A stretch of 64,000 nucleotides of DNA. Origin: Hippopus hippopus (lineage: Eukaryota; Mollusca; Bivalvia; Cardiida; Cardiidae). This document shows, in pieces, positions 11,761 to 22,926 of the stretch (positions are counted from its first letter, which is position 1; the number at the start of each line of letters is the position of its first letter). The position numbers and the translations under genes are program-made. The DNA lies in the NCBI GenBank assembly GCA_946811185.2, contig OX328100.1:18712999-18776998 (forward strand). Reading direction: 5' to 3'. Below the pieces are notes generated by a model, which had not been told where the DNA came from, did not search any database, and saw nothing but the letters and a program-made list of their open reading frames with translations.

Positions 11761-14028
11761 CTTAAAGGGTAACTCTAGACCAAAATTTTTATTTAAAAAT
11801 CAGATAAAACTATACTAGAGTATGTTAATAAAAAAATCTTAGCGTTCTGTGATGCTTATTTCACGAGATACAGAAGTTTAAACTTCGGATTTTCACCTGT
11901 CTGAAAGTCGCTAATTGATAAAATCGTGACTTCCGGTAGTCTGCCGTGACGTCACAAGTGTGAGAAGATATGGTCGCTATATATGAACTAACGCAGAAAA
12001 CTGAGAAAACTGCACGAAATTTGCAGAGATATAAATCGCTTTATCACGTTTCAATCACTTGTCTACTGCAGAATTTCAATCTCTATCGCTCTTACATCTT
12101 AATACAATAATAGGAAAGAAATTTTAAATGAATTAGCCTAGTGGAGATACTACTTATGAAATGGAAAAGTTAGTCTTCTAGTGCAGAACAAAACTATTTT
12201 GAAATTCATTTCTTGAAGTTATTTCAATTATACCACTGTCTCATCAATGAATTTTGATAGATAAATATTAAAAAAAAAAGAAATAATAACTTAAGATAGT
12301 TGAAATATGCCAAAAGTCTCTTCTACTAAGTGGTAGAAGGAACATTGTAATGTGTAAAGGAAATCATTCGAGTACAGTTCTAAGGCTGTTTCTACCAAAT
12401 ATAGGACACCGTCGATCATTGAACGGTCTACACATCCTGTGGAGTTTGATCTTAATCTACACTGTCAATGTCAGCATTTTACATGTCTCTTTCAGCTTGG
12501 GAAGAATTAAAAGCCTTGATCTACTGTAGAAATCGTATCCTCTCTTTAACATTCACAAACAACATTAAATCCAGCACACATCCTAAATTTGCCGTTTAAG
12601 TTGAATCCATTTTTTTCCACTTGATCTTCATTTACTTTCCTACGTGTTATTTTCACAATTTCAAATTTGTTTCTTTCATCAACAACAACGTTAAAAAATT
12701 GTCTGATTTGCCTCCTGCCTTCCTGCCCTCCATATCAAGCAGATAACGTTTTTGATCGTCTGCAAAATACAGGGTCAGTCCATTTCCTAAATACTGAGAC
12801 ATGTTGGGCGTAAATTTAAAAGGAAATGCCAATGCGGACAAATATTTTTTGACTTTCTTTTTCCGTATTTCTCACTGTAATCATGTACGAGATAACAGAT
12901 GCTGACCATAAAAAATTCAGCGTAAATCAAAAATTTATTACAAACTTTACACAAACGTTTAGTGCGCCAACCTTTTATTTTGAGAAAAGAATTGTGTGTT
13001 CCATCAATGTAAAGGGGCAGAGGGTTAATTCGGCACCACTTTGATGTTGGTTATCGCGCCGTCGTGGTCTCGCGGTTTTTTTTGCAGCTGGAGGTTAACA
13101 AGCATGTGTCATAAAGATGTCATGTACAAATTTACTCATTTGTTTTCACGACCATATTGAACCCTTTTTCTTATAAAATGTAAATGGAATTTGGAATTTT
13201 ACACAGGTTAAATGGGTAAGTCGAATGTCATAACTTTTGTATTTTCCTCATTCATACGATCTTAAATAAAAAAAAAAATCCTATAATCTGCTTGTCGAAT
13301 TTCTATTCTAACTACCCTCCAACTCTCTCTCTCTCTCTCTCTCTCTCTAAGTAATATGAAAGAGATGGATAATCAACAGTGAATTTACCATTGATTTCGT
13401 GCCCCATTTCAATTTCTGTGTGGCCCCAAGGCTGCTAATCGTGACTCAATGACCTTTTGCAAACAATGTATATTAAGATCAGACTGCACAGAAGGTGCAA
13501 TCTGATCTTATGTACAGTGTCCAATACGGAGATATCTATCTCCAAAAACTAGCAGTATTCGAACTTTTGCAATCGGCATAAAGGTTTATTTAACCTGTTG
13601 AAGATTAATGGTAGATCTGATATTAAGCCACGTAATTCGGTTTAGACAGACAGACAGCAGACTGACGAATAAATAGTCATCTCCTGGCTCTAACTAGTGC
13701 TTAAACTCAGCACCCGGTTTACGATAGGGATTTTTGTGACAAAAAAAATTCATCTCCCGACATGAGGGAGGATAAGGTTGTGAAAAAGAAGTCAGTATCA
13801 AAGCAAATTAACAGTACACAGAAGCCGAAATAGATGCGTGGGTCACACTTCCTCCGTCACATCCAGTTTATCAAAGATTTCACAAACTCGCACAGGTGTG
13901 CAAACCACATTTTCGCTAACAACTCTCTTTTTATGAAAGACATTGAAATATGGTTTTCAATTTTAAGATTGTTTTCATTTAAGGATTCTTATATCCAAAA
14001 ATAGCTTTGGTCTGGAGTTACCCTTTAA
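11761..14028. mobile_element. 2.27-kb non-autonomous DNA element inserted in a MITE
   Basis: The ends are inverted: TTAAAGGGTAACTC with AGACCAAA inward on the left, and TTTGGTC with GAGTTACCCTTTAA on the right, 24 bases with one mismatch. AATGTGG flanks both sides (11754-11760 and 14029-14035), so the target duplication is 7-8 bases. The interior is AT-rich and includes TGACGTCAC (about 11947), a CT microsatellite at 13324-13348 and short palindromic CAGTCTGATCTT repeats. A 62-residue minus-strand ORF (12653-12841) is unrecognised and not supported as a gene. Confidence 0.75.
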
Positions 14029-14180
14029 AATGTGGTATTTGTCTATGATAGGTTAGAAAACATCGTGGGAAAAGGAGAAAAAGGTGCTAACCATCATTTT
14101 CTTCTTTACCCGCAATGTTTTTTAAAGACATTTTACTCAGTGTAGTCTAGTTAAAAGTTGGGATTGTTCGTGAAGGTTAA
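14029..14180. repeat. Right part of the split MITE
   Basis: It contains the central stem (CATCGTGGGAAAAGGAG and partner) and the terminal GGGATTGTTCGTGAAGGTTAA. Together with 11697-11760 it makes one complete family-A copy. Confidence 0.75.
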
Positions 14181-15012
14181 AAAAAAAAACTCAGTTTTTT
14201 CTTAAAGCTTCTCCGAGCTGGATAATATGTGGAATCTCAAGTCCTTGAAATGTAACTGTAACCTCCAGTTTGGAATCATGCATTGATTGGACATCTCGTG
14301 CCACGTGTCGCGCCATACGCCATTTTTTTTTTTTTGTATTAGAAGCACTGGCACTCATCTTAATTTAATATCGTTGCATGTGTGTAACCTTATGAGGTCT
14401 ACACACATGCACATATGAGGTTAAACACATGCAACAATATTAAACTAAGACCGAGCGCTAGTAGTTGGATGCAGTTACGGAATCGAACTAGGCATGGTAA
14501 GTTATCTCGTGTCGCACAATGCTTTTTATAAGACTCAGAGACTGAATAAATCGAGTACCGTTCGGTCACATTGTAATAACAAAATTCAGACAGTACTCAC
14601 ACAGAAAAATGCAAAACTGGCAGTCTGTAGCTAAACTCGCAGTCTGTGAATCGCTGTAGTTCAAATCAGATCGTCACTTCAGCGAAGAGGTTTTAATCCA
14701 GAGAGTGATTTGTAGTCGCGTTGTACTAGTGAGTCAATGAATGAGTGAGAGTGAGTGATTGATTGATAGGCGCTCAACCGGGATTTATACCGCTGACGTC
14801 ACAGCTCCGAAGAGACCTACAGATTCACCCGTTGCTAATCGGCCGATTCCGTAAGACTATCTAATGTGTCTACCGAGTTTTGCCGAATGTCGAAGACATT
14901 TTTTAGCTCCTCCCCAAGGGTTTTACATAAGGTCATTTATAAACGCGGCAAAACAAAGTATGGTGGACCCAAGGGGTGTCAACATAGTCAGCGCTCTTAA
15001 GAAAACAACTTG
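14181..15012. other. Unassigned stretch with one hairpin element
   Basis: Apart from the inverted repeat at 14344-14459, no feature is recognised. Short ORFs near 14864-15204 run into the repeat element and are not protein-like. Confidence 0.35.
14344..14459. repeat. 116-base hairpin element
   Basis: AGCACTGG...TTAATTTAATATCGTTGCAT on the left pairs with ATGCAACAATATTAA...GAGCGCT on the right. The loop is short. It is MITE-like and non-coding. Confidence 0.65.
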
Positions 15013-15056
15013 GTTAAACCTTTATCACATAGTACCGAATTTAACACAAACCCATT
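15013..15056. repeat. Terminal fragment of a family-A MITE
   Basis: TTAAACCTTTATCACATAGT and ATTTAACACAAACCC correspond to the usual MITE left end. The copy is interrupted by the Pearl-like element, and matching right-end sequence appears at 16520-16592. Confidence 0.55.
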
Positions 15057-15059
15057 TTT

Positions 15060-16484
15060 ATACGCCCGTCGAAGACGAGCCGTATTATGGGATCACCCAT
15101 GGCGTACGGGCGGGCGGACGCCCGTCCACCCGGGTGGGTGGGAGGGCGGCGTCCAGTTCTTTGTCCGGAGCATAACTTTGTCATCTCCAGTCCGATTGAC
15201 TTGAAACTTGGCATGTGTGTTTGTTGCGATAATACGGAGTGCAGTGCGAAAGAACCATAACTCTACCTCGTGCTATCTTTGAGTTATTTCCCTTTGATCA
15301 TCATTTTTACAGCATTTTCTGCTTGTCCGGAGCATAACTTTGTCATCTCCAGTCCGATTGACTTGAAACTTGGCATTTGTGTTTGTTGCAATAATACGGA
15401 GTGCAGTGCAAAAGAACCATAACTCTACCTCATGCTATCTTTGAGTTATTTCCCTTTGATCATCATTTTTACAGCATTTTCTGCTTGTCCGGAGCATAAC
15501 TGTGTCATCTCTAGTCCGATTGACTTGAAACTTGGCATTTGTGTTTGTTGCAATAATACGGAGCGCAGTGCGAAAGAACCATAACTCTACCTCATGCTGT
15601 CTTTGAGTTATTTCCCTTTGATCGTCATTTTTACAGCATTTTCTGCTTGTCCGGAATATAATTTTGTCATTTTTAGTCTGAACATCTTCAAATTCGGTAT
15701 GCATGATTGTTGAAAAATTACGGAGTGCAGTGCACAAGAACCATAACTCTTCCTAGCACGAAATTGGAGTTATTCCCCCTTAGATGTTCATTTTTATAGC
15801 ATTTTTTGCTTGTCTGGAGCGTAACTTTGTCATCTTAAGTAGGAATGACTTGAAATATTGTATGCTTATTTGTTGCAATAATTGGAAGTGCAGTGCGCAA
15901 GAATTGTAACTCTACCTCATGCTGTCTTTGAGTTATTTCCCTTTGATCGTCATTTTTACAGCATTTAGTGCTTGTCCGGAATATAACTTTGTCATCTCAA
16001 GTCAGAACAACTTCAGACTTGGTATGCATGTTTGTTGCAATATTACGGAGTACAGTGCGCAAGAACAATAACTCTACCTAGCGCGGATTTTGAGTAATTC
16101 CACTTTGATCGTCATTTTTACAGTATTTCTTGCTTGTCCGGAAGGGAACTTTGTCACCTCAAGTCAAATTGACTTGAGACTTGGTAAACATGTTTGTTGC
16201 AGTTATGAAAAGTGCAATGCACTGGAGCCGTAACCTTACCTAATGCCCTTTTGGAATTATTCCCTATTCATCATTTTTTTTTTACAGCTTTTCATGCTTC
16301 TCTACAATATAACTTTGTCTTTTCATGTTGGAATGACCTGAAACTTTATATGCATGTTTCCTTAACATTAGACATTCATGCCTATTTCAATCACTTACAT
16401 GATTTCTGCTGCACTACTACTTTCCTCTACCTGCCCTTTACGATTATTATTCCCCCTCGACTACTGGTGGTGGGACGGGCGTAT
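15060..16484. mobile_element. Pearl-like element with eight tandem units of about 162 bases
   Basis: Short inverted termini (ATACGCCCGTC left, GACGGGCGTAT right) bracket a GC-rich leader (15085-15150) and about eight tandem units starting near 15154, 15321, 15483, 15644, 15808, 15969, 16131 and 16293. Each begins CTTGTCCGGAGCATAACT or a variant. Units drift from left to right; the first three are nearly identical. Bivalve Pearl elements are known for a core of roughly 160-base tandem repeats between unique flanks. The overlapping ORFs are repeat translations. Confidence 0.7.
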
Positions 16485-16519
16485 CTTGCGACAGTTTGCC
16501 GCTCCTGTTTTTTTTTTTG

Positions 16520-16775
16520 CCACATTCATCTTGTCGTCTCCAAATGCTGTCAATATGGAGCAGTTGAAAATTGTTTGTGTGGTAAAGACTTACGGGAGAT
16601 CTAGATCTATATGGCTTGTGGCGAGAATTTTTCATTTGCCAAAATGTTTTTCTTTCTTAAGTTATAGATATAAATCCTTTTCATTATCAGTTAAGAAAAA
16701 AGGCCTTTAAAAACAGCCTTTTCTCCTTTTGCAACAATGTTGTTTTACCTTTCACCAATGATCCCATCATTGCAG
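16520..16775. repeat. Two fragments of family-A MITEs
   Basis: 16520-16592 is the terminal part (TGTCGTCTCCAAATGCTG to GTGTGGTAAAGACTTA). 16690-16775 is half of a stem (CCTTTTCTCCTTTTGC). The first probably belongs with 15013-15056. Confidence 0.55.
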
Positions 16776-16860
16776 CCATGCCGGGTAGCTCAGTGGTCTA
16801 GAGCATCTGACTCGTAACCGAAAGGTATCGATACCCAGTTCAGTTTGACGTTTCCAAACA
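16776..16860 (+). repeat. tRNA-like SINE head
   Basis: GGGTAGCTCAGTGG is a good A box. The expected B box is degenerate (GGTATCGATACC), and the arms do not give a complete cloverleaf, so this is a SINE remnant and not a tRNA gene. Confidence 0.4.
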
Positions 16861-17035
16861 AAGTGAAAAGTTAAAATATTCTGTTACTGATATCCAAATT
16901 AAGGCAAATTTTGGTGCAAATGTGCTTGTGGGCACAGAGGCATATGCCGTTATTATTAGTGATAGGTTAATTAACTTCCAGTCTGATGGAAATAAAATGA
17001 GTGTAGTGTATTAAGATATTTTTTTCTTATATAAA

Positions 17036-17365
17036 ATGATAAAGATTACAGATTTAAAAAAAATTCTTAAAGAAAATAATATAAATTTCCGCTCATACTG
17101 GGATAAAAAGCGGTTAGTTGAGTTGGTGAAAGAACATGGATTGTCCCCAGAGGAGGAGGAGTTACCTAAAAAGGAAAGAAGTAAAGACCCTAGGTTTGAT
17201 AGATTAAAAACTATTATGCATAATCCTAAGAAAGTTAGTTTAGAGGATGTTGAAACTGGTGAAATAAAAACCTTTCCATCAATTTATAAGGCGGGTAAAT
17301 TTATAGATCGATGCCCACAAACGATTGAGAACTGGAATAATAAATATAAGATTAACATTCAATGA
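17036..17365 (+). CDS. Small Polinton-associated protein: SAP/LEM-like N-terminus, NUMOD1-like C-terminus
   Basis: This is an intact 109-residue ORF. Residues 1-40 (MIKITDLKKILKENNI, then KKRLVELVKEHGLSPEE) form the two-helix pattern of SAP/LEM-type DNA-binding modules. Residues about 65-100 (SLEDVETGEIKTFPSIYKAG, then IDRCPQTIENW) match the NUMOD1-like pattern found in virus- and homing-endonuclease-linked proteins. Length and composition (Lys/Glu/Asn-rich) resemble the polymerase downstream. A TATATAAA lies directly before the ATG. It is most likely a DNA-binding accessory protein of the Polinton; the function is inferred from motifs only. It is the one element gene here without a lesion. 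Confidence 0.6.
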   Translation: MIKITDLKKILKENNINFRSYWDKKRLVELVKEHGLSPEEEELPKKERSKDPRFDRLKTIMHNPKKVSLEDVETGEIKTFPSIYKAGKFIDRCPQTIENWNNKYKINIQ

Positions 17366-17412
17366 TAATTTTACGCCGCATTTTTTCAGTCATATCACAT
17401 TATCATGTTTCC

Positions 17413-17451
17413 CTGGGTTTCACCGGTACTAGGCTCCTGTGAAAAACCCAG
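17413..17451. other. Hairpin in the Polinton intergenic region
   Basis: CTGGGTTTCAC pairs with GTGAAAAACCCAG (two-base bulge) over a loop of about 15 bases. It lies 48 bases after the stop of the 109-residue ORF, where it could act in 3'-end formation; the role is inferred. Confidence 0.45.
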
Positions 17452-17554
17452 AACCCGGGGCCAACACTGAGCCCAACGATTGATTTTTTTTATCGTTTTT
17501 GTAATTTTGTGTATTAGAACTGTTCGCCGATGAACAGGAGAATTTTTTAACTGC

Positions 17555-17593
17555 TAATTTTATTATGGCAATGACGAAGTCATAATAAAATTA
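17555..17593. other. Perfect 13-base-stem hairpin
   Basis: TAATTTTATTATG (17555-17567) is exactly complementary to CATAATAAAATTA (17581-17593) with a 13-base loop. It sits between the two Polinton genes. Confidence 0.55.
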
Positions 17594-17604
17594 TGACTTA
17601 AGTT

Positions 17605-17641
<37 letters not shown>
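17605..17641. repeat. TA/TG microsatellite
   Basis: (TA)n runs into (TG)n. It now abuts the start of the polymerase reading frame, so the apparent Met-Cys-Val-Cys start is microsatellite sequence and the true N-terminus is uncertain. Confidence 0.85.
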
Positions 17642-20600
17642 TTATTTAATAGATTTACAAATGTAGCTAGACGAGTTTACTCTGGAGCAAGACGACTCGT
17701 TCCAGAATCCGTACAAAGAAGAATAACCGATTTTGGTAATTGGTTAATTGGTAATGTGGAGACAACACAAATACCGCAAGTTTTGGATGAAATTGTTGAA
17801 CATGTTAGACAAAATTACCCTCCAAGACAACCGTTTGAGATTAGAGCTTCTCAATCCGCATTTAGAGGGTATGCTACACAACATGTTATAGAGGGTAGAG
17901 AAGGCTACACCCCACAAAGATTTTTCGCAGAAACCTTGATGTTTCTTATAAATACTCTTCAAAATAATTTACAAAGGTAAAACTTGTACTTAGGTGTAAA
18001 TTATGGTTAATGACAAATATTGATCAAGGTCCGGTGGAACGTGCTTTTCATAGTAAACAACATTTAAATTTAAACAGAGGAGAAATAGAGGATTTGTTGA
18101 ATAAAATGACAGATGAAGTTTTAGAAAATTTAGCTAATTTTCAAAGAGAAAGTAGTGGTTGGACATTTGGAAGTATAGTGCGGTTAGAACTACATACAGC
18201 TGTTTATGTTCCTTTAAGAGCTAATGGTTACTTACCTTTGCCAAATTGGATTGCTAACAAAAAAGCAGTTATCAATATGAAAAATAGAGATGACAAGTGC
18301 TTTTTATGGTGTGTTTTAAGAGCGTTAAACCCTAAAGAGCGTGATGCAGAGAGAGTTGACAAGGATTTGCAAACGAAGGAAAGTAGTGTGAATATGGAGG
18401 GAATAAAGTATCCTGTTTCGTTTAAAGATATAGATAAGTTTGAAAAACAAAATTCAGAAATTAGTGTAAACGTGTATTGGTATGAGGAATATATTTATCC
18501 TCTTAGGCTTACAAAAGATGAAAAAAGTAAACATGTTGATCTTCTTTTTACTAAAAATGAGGAAAACATGCACTATGCCCTCATAAAAAAATTTAATAGT
18601 TTAGTGAAAAAACAAATAACAAATACTCATAATGGAAATATAGAATGTTGTAAAGGATGTATGAATCATTTTGGTAGTAAAGAACTTTTGGAAAAACATA
18701 AACAATACTGTAATGAACATGAACCTATTACTTTAGAAATGCCAAAACCAGGTACCATGCTAGCTTTTGAAAACCACGCTAGAAAACTCGGAGTTCCCTT
18801 TGTTGCATACGCTGATTTTGAAAGTGTTTTAGAACCAATACACACATGTCAACCAAACCCGGAACAAAGTTATACTATACAACGTCAAAAGCATATACCT
18901 TGCAGCTTTTATTATATTATAAAATGTTTTGATGATTCTGTGTGTGCTCCTATAGAAAGAAGTTATGTTGGAGAGAATGCTGAGGAAGTTTTTATAAACC
19001 AGTTAAAAGATGATATACAAAAAATTCATCAACGGTACCACCAAAACCCAAAGCCTATTGAAATTACAATAGAGGAGGAAATAAAACATAAACAACAAAT
19101 ACACTGTTGGATTTGTGGTGAAAAGTTTAATCGTGTTAATTATAGAGTAAGAGATCATTGTCATTTTACAGGTAAATATAGAGGCGCCGCACATAATAAA
19201 TGCAACCTAAAAGCTAAAAATCCTAACTTCACACCTGTATACCTTCATAATATTAGTGGATATGATGCTCATCTTTTTATTAAATGTCTTGGTAAATCCG
19301 ATGGGAAGATTGACTGTATTCCAAATAATGAAGAGAAATATATTAGTTTTAGTAAAGACATTTGGGTAGGAGAAAATATAAACCATAAAATTAGATTCCT
19401 TGATAGCTTTAAGTTTATGAGTTCTAGTTTAGATAAACTTTCAAGCAACTTAGAGGAAAGTCAATTAAAAATTTTATCAAAATATTTCACTAAAGAACAA
19501 GTACCTTTGGTTAGGAGAAAAGGAGTTTTTCCTTATGAGTACCTAGATTCATTTGATAAACTTAAAGAAGAGAAATTACCACCCAAAGAAGTATTTTACT
19601 CGAGTTTGAATAAAAAAGGAATTACAGATGAAGATTATGCTCATGCGCAAAAGGTTTGGAAAGCTTTTAATATGAAAACGTTTAAGGATTATTTAGAACT
19701 TTACAACAAAATAGATGTATTGCTTTTAGCAGATGTTTTCGAAAATTTTAGAGATGTTTGTTGTGAAAACTATGACTTAGATCCTAGTTGGTATTATACC
19801 GCTCCTGGTTTAGCTTGGGATGAAATAACAAAAGTAAACCTAGAGCTTTTATCTGATCCTGATATGCTTTTGATGGTAGAATCAGGTATTAGGGGAGGTG
19901 TTAGTATGTGTAGTAAAAGATATGCAAAAGCAAATAATGAGGATATGGGTGAATTATATGATCCTAGTAAACCATCAAAATATTTATTATATATAGACGC
20001 AAACAGCCTTTATCCTTGGGCAATGAGTCGTCCTCTTCCTACACATGGTTTTAAATGGATGAAAAATAAAGAAATTTGGCAAAAAATCCCATGTATATTA
20101 GAAGTAGATTTAGAATATCCTAAAGAATTACATGATTTACACAATGACTTTCCTTTAGCACCTGAAAAAGTAGAAAAACTTATTCCAAAATTAAATAATA
20201 AAAGGAATTATGTTATTCATCATGAAACCTTAAAAACATGTGTTGATTTAAGTTTAAAAATTACTAAAATACATCGAGGAATTAAGTTTGAGGAAAGCTC
20301 ATGGCTTAAATCATACATTGATACAAACATCGAACTAAGAAAAGCAGCTAAAAATAATTTTGAGAAAGATTTTTTTAAGTTGATGAATAATTCAGTCTTT
20401 GGTAAGACTATGGAAAACCTGAGAAATAGAGTAACGATATACTTGGTTTCTAGTGAGGATCGTTATAGGAAATTGATAGCAAAACCAAACTATAACCACA
20501 CAACAATATTCGATGAAAACCTAACAGCGGTACACATGAAAAACACTAATTTAAAATATATTAAACCTATTTACTCAGGATTAAGCATCTTAGACATTAG

Positions 20601-21142
20601 TAAAACACATATGCAAAAAACTTATTACAATTACTTTAAAGCTAAGTATGGTGAAAAGGTTAGAATGTGTTATACTGATACAGATAGTTTTATTCTTGAA
20701 ATAGAAACTAAAAATTTGTATAAGGATATGGAAAAAGATATACCTGAAATGTTAGATACAAGCAATTATCCTAAAGATCATTTCTTAAAAAATGTTTGTA
20801 ATGCAAGAGTAGTTTGAAAGTTTAAAGATGAGTTAGGTGGTAAGACTATGACTGAGTTTGTTGGTTTAGGAGCAAAAATGTATGCTTATAAAACCTTAGA
20901 TGGTGAGGAAGATAAAAGATGTAAAGGTGTTAAAAAAAACGGTAGAGATAAATTTTGATAATTACAAAGAGTGTTTGCTTACAGAAAAGGATCAGTATAG
21001 AAAGATGAATGTTTTAAGAAGTAGGGGTCATAATATGTATACTGAAGAGTTAAACAAAAAAGCGTTAGGATCAAGTGATGATAAAAGGTTTGTTTTGGGG
21101 AACAAGATTGACACACTAGCTTGGGGGCATTATAAAATATAA
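17618..21142 (+). pseudogene. Polinton protein-primed DNA polymerase B, broken
   Basis: The reading frame is in three parts. 17618-17980 encodes the N-terminal region (QRRITDFGNWLIG, FEIRASQSAFRGYAT). A single-base frameshift near 17970 leads into the 935-codon frame 18010-20817. That frame holds a C2H2-like finger (about residue 212), exonuclease motifs I (YADFES, D269), II (SGYDAHLF, D419) and III (IDVLLLADVF, D569), an inserted HNH/endonuclease-VII-like cysteine-histidine motif (CWICGE to KCN, 366-398), and polymerase motifs A (DANSLYP, D663), B (NNSVFGKT, about 793) and C (YTDTDSF, 888-894). All catalytic aspartates are present. The frame then hits TGA at 20815, and homology continues in frame to an A8 run (20932-20939), where a second one-base shift moves it into 20940-21142. 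Three lesions in an otherwise conserved gene suggest recent decay. Confidence 0.9.
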
Positions 21143-21173
21143 CTAGTTAGTCGGTTTGTCTGGTTAACTAGTT
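21141..21173. terminator. Hairpin at the polymerase stop codon
   Basis: AACTAGTTA (21141-21149) pairs perfectly with TAACTAGTT (21165-21173) over a 15-base loop. The stem overlaps the stop codon of the last polymerase frame. A role in transcript 3'-end formation is plausible but unproved. Confidence 0.4.
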
Positions 21174-21202
21174 AGAAATTTATGTGGGGAGTGCGACCAA
21201 AT

Positions 21203-21309
21203 TTTTTTGGACACGTGGCAGAATAAAAAAAAATTTTTTTGACACGTGGCAATTTTGCGCCAGAATAAATTTTTTTTTTTTTTGACACGTGGCAATTTTG
21301 CGCCAGAAT
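21203..21309. repeat. Three short tandem copies containing ACACGTGGC
   Basis: ACACGTGGC occurs at 21211, 21242 and 21285, each preceded by a T-run; the last two are followed by AATTTTGCGCCAGAAT. The unit of 31-43 bases varies through the length of the T tract. CACGTG is the E-box/G-box core, but T-run slippage may be all that is involved. Confidence 0.6.
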
Positions 21310-22926
21310 GCCCATTTTACTATCTACTCCTGTGCGTTTAATACTCTTGATGCTTAGCAAACTTTGAGAAAAAGTCAAGGTCAACATGTCATGACTTATT
21401 CTATACCTATCCCTGACAAGCTCTTAAGGAATTAAGGTATGAGTAAGTTTAGTCCTCTGAAATATACTGCAAGTATACTCAGTTTCAGAGCAATAGAATA
21501 ATTAGCATTTTTCACTTTTACAAGGGCAGATAACTTCCTAGTCATCCATCGCGGAGCAATTCCTCGTGATATTAGAGTATGTACAATGTCTAGTATATAA
21601 TATCAATATATCTTATTTTTCCATTAAACAATAAGATAATGTTGTGGTTTTTCACAGAGTTGGGGATGACAAAATGAGCGAAATATGGGCACGACTTAAA
21701 GAGGCCCTGATACTCATTTTCAGCCAGTTTTAACTCATTTTGTTTTTATTTTATCAAACTATAGTCATTTTCATATCTTCATGCCAAATATTGCGCCTCA
21801 CGGTTGCAAGGTTGCTTAGATTACGGTCGATAGAAAATGCATTTCGCTGAGTTGCGGCCTTCCATGTAAACAGACTCGTCGTTTCCGGTTTTTGAATCGA
21901 AGATTTCGATATGTCCGTTATACACTCGGGTAGATTCGTATGATGATCATTCATTCTGTCACGTGACTATATTTGACCTTCGCCCTGCCTCTAATGAGGT
22001 AAACAAAGGAAAATGGAGACTTCTCTGTTGCAGCCTCGATTTTCAGACGGAGGTCGCGGCCTATATGCAAACTACACCGTATCCGACTCTGGGCGGAAAC
22101 CAACGATAAATTTCCGTGACGCACCGCCATTGTTTACAGCTTCGATCGTCAGTCAGTTTTCTTCTGACCAATGTTCGGTTTCTAATACAAATCTCCGTGT
22201 TTCTTTTTTTCAATTACACCATATATGTCAGTAATTTATCCATGTTTAAAGGACTGATTTCTGTACCATTCTATATTGTTTGAAATTTAACAGCGTTTTT
22301 GCTCACCGGCTGTAGACGGACATCTTTAAAAATGATTTAAATTGTCTGCCTTTTATACCTTCGTATAGTCCTTGTACCTACATGGAATGAATGGATGTCC
22401 ATTGCAGCTTCAAATGGAAGATGTTGCAATTTAGTCTTAGAAGCTGAACTCATATAAAATTACCCCACCCACTTTTCTCAAGTATAAAGCATAGAAGACA
22501 TGGCCGCTGCATCTTAATACTTCACCAAATGACAGCCAATACATAGTTGTGTAAATAGGCAAATTTTGCCAAAAGTCTGTTCTAGCCCAAAAAAGGCCCT
22601 AATGGACACCCGACCCGTCCTTCAAAAATGAGACTTTTTGTCTCAAAATCCGACATGTATATTTTCAGAATGCGAAATGACCAACGAACCGATTCATTTA
22701 GAATTTTCACTGCAAGTAGATCTTACAGGGTGCCACTAAAGACCAAACAGATTTTTCACAGGTTTTTTACGTCAGTGGAGATAGGAAGACAAATAAATCC
22801 ATTTTATTTTTCTCTGCCCTCCCCCCCCCCCCCTCCCAAAACCAGTAAAAGCCACGAAAATTCTTGACATGGCGGAGTTGAACTCTTTCCTCTTTACTTG
22901 ATCGAGCAGAAAACATTTGTGCCATG
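21310..22926. other. Unassigned stretch with a CpG-containing segment
   Basis: No gene was recognised. 21760-22180 is richer in C+G and CpG than its surroundings and has short ORFs on both strands, none protein-like. It could be a promoter-like segment or an old transposon. A C-run lies at 22810-22823. Confidence 0.3.

Larger units (their letters stand above)
17036..21173 (+). mobile_element. Polinton/Maverick relic
   Basis: A small DNA-binding ORF and a protein-primed family-B DNA polymerase lie in the same direction, as in Polintons. No integrase, packaging ATPase, protease or capsid gene was found on either side, and no long terminal inverted repeats were recognised, so only part of a normally 15-20 kb element survives. 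Intergenic sequence 17366-17617 holds two hairpins and a TA/TG microsatellite. Right and left limits are the outermost recognisable pieces, not true element ends. Confidence 0.7.

Noticed and set aside
12653..12841. 62-residue minus-strand ORF as a gene
   Set aside because: It lies inside a non-autonomous element, shows no domain and no splice context.
15010..15737. ORFs in the Pearl-like element
   Set aside because: Translations of its leader and tandem units.
21754..22234. Host gene in the CpG-containing segment
   Set aside because: Short ORFs on both strands have no recognisable motif and no convincing splice sites.
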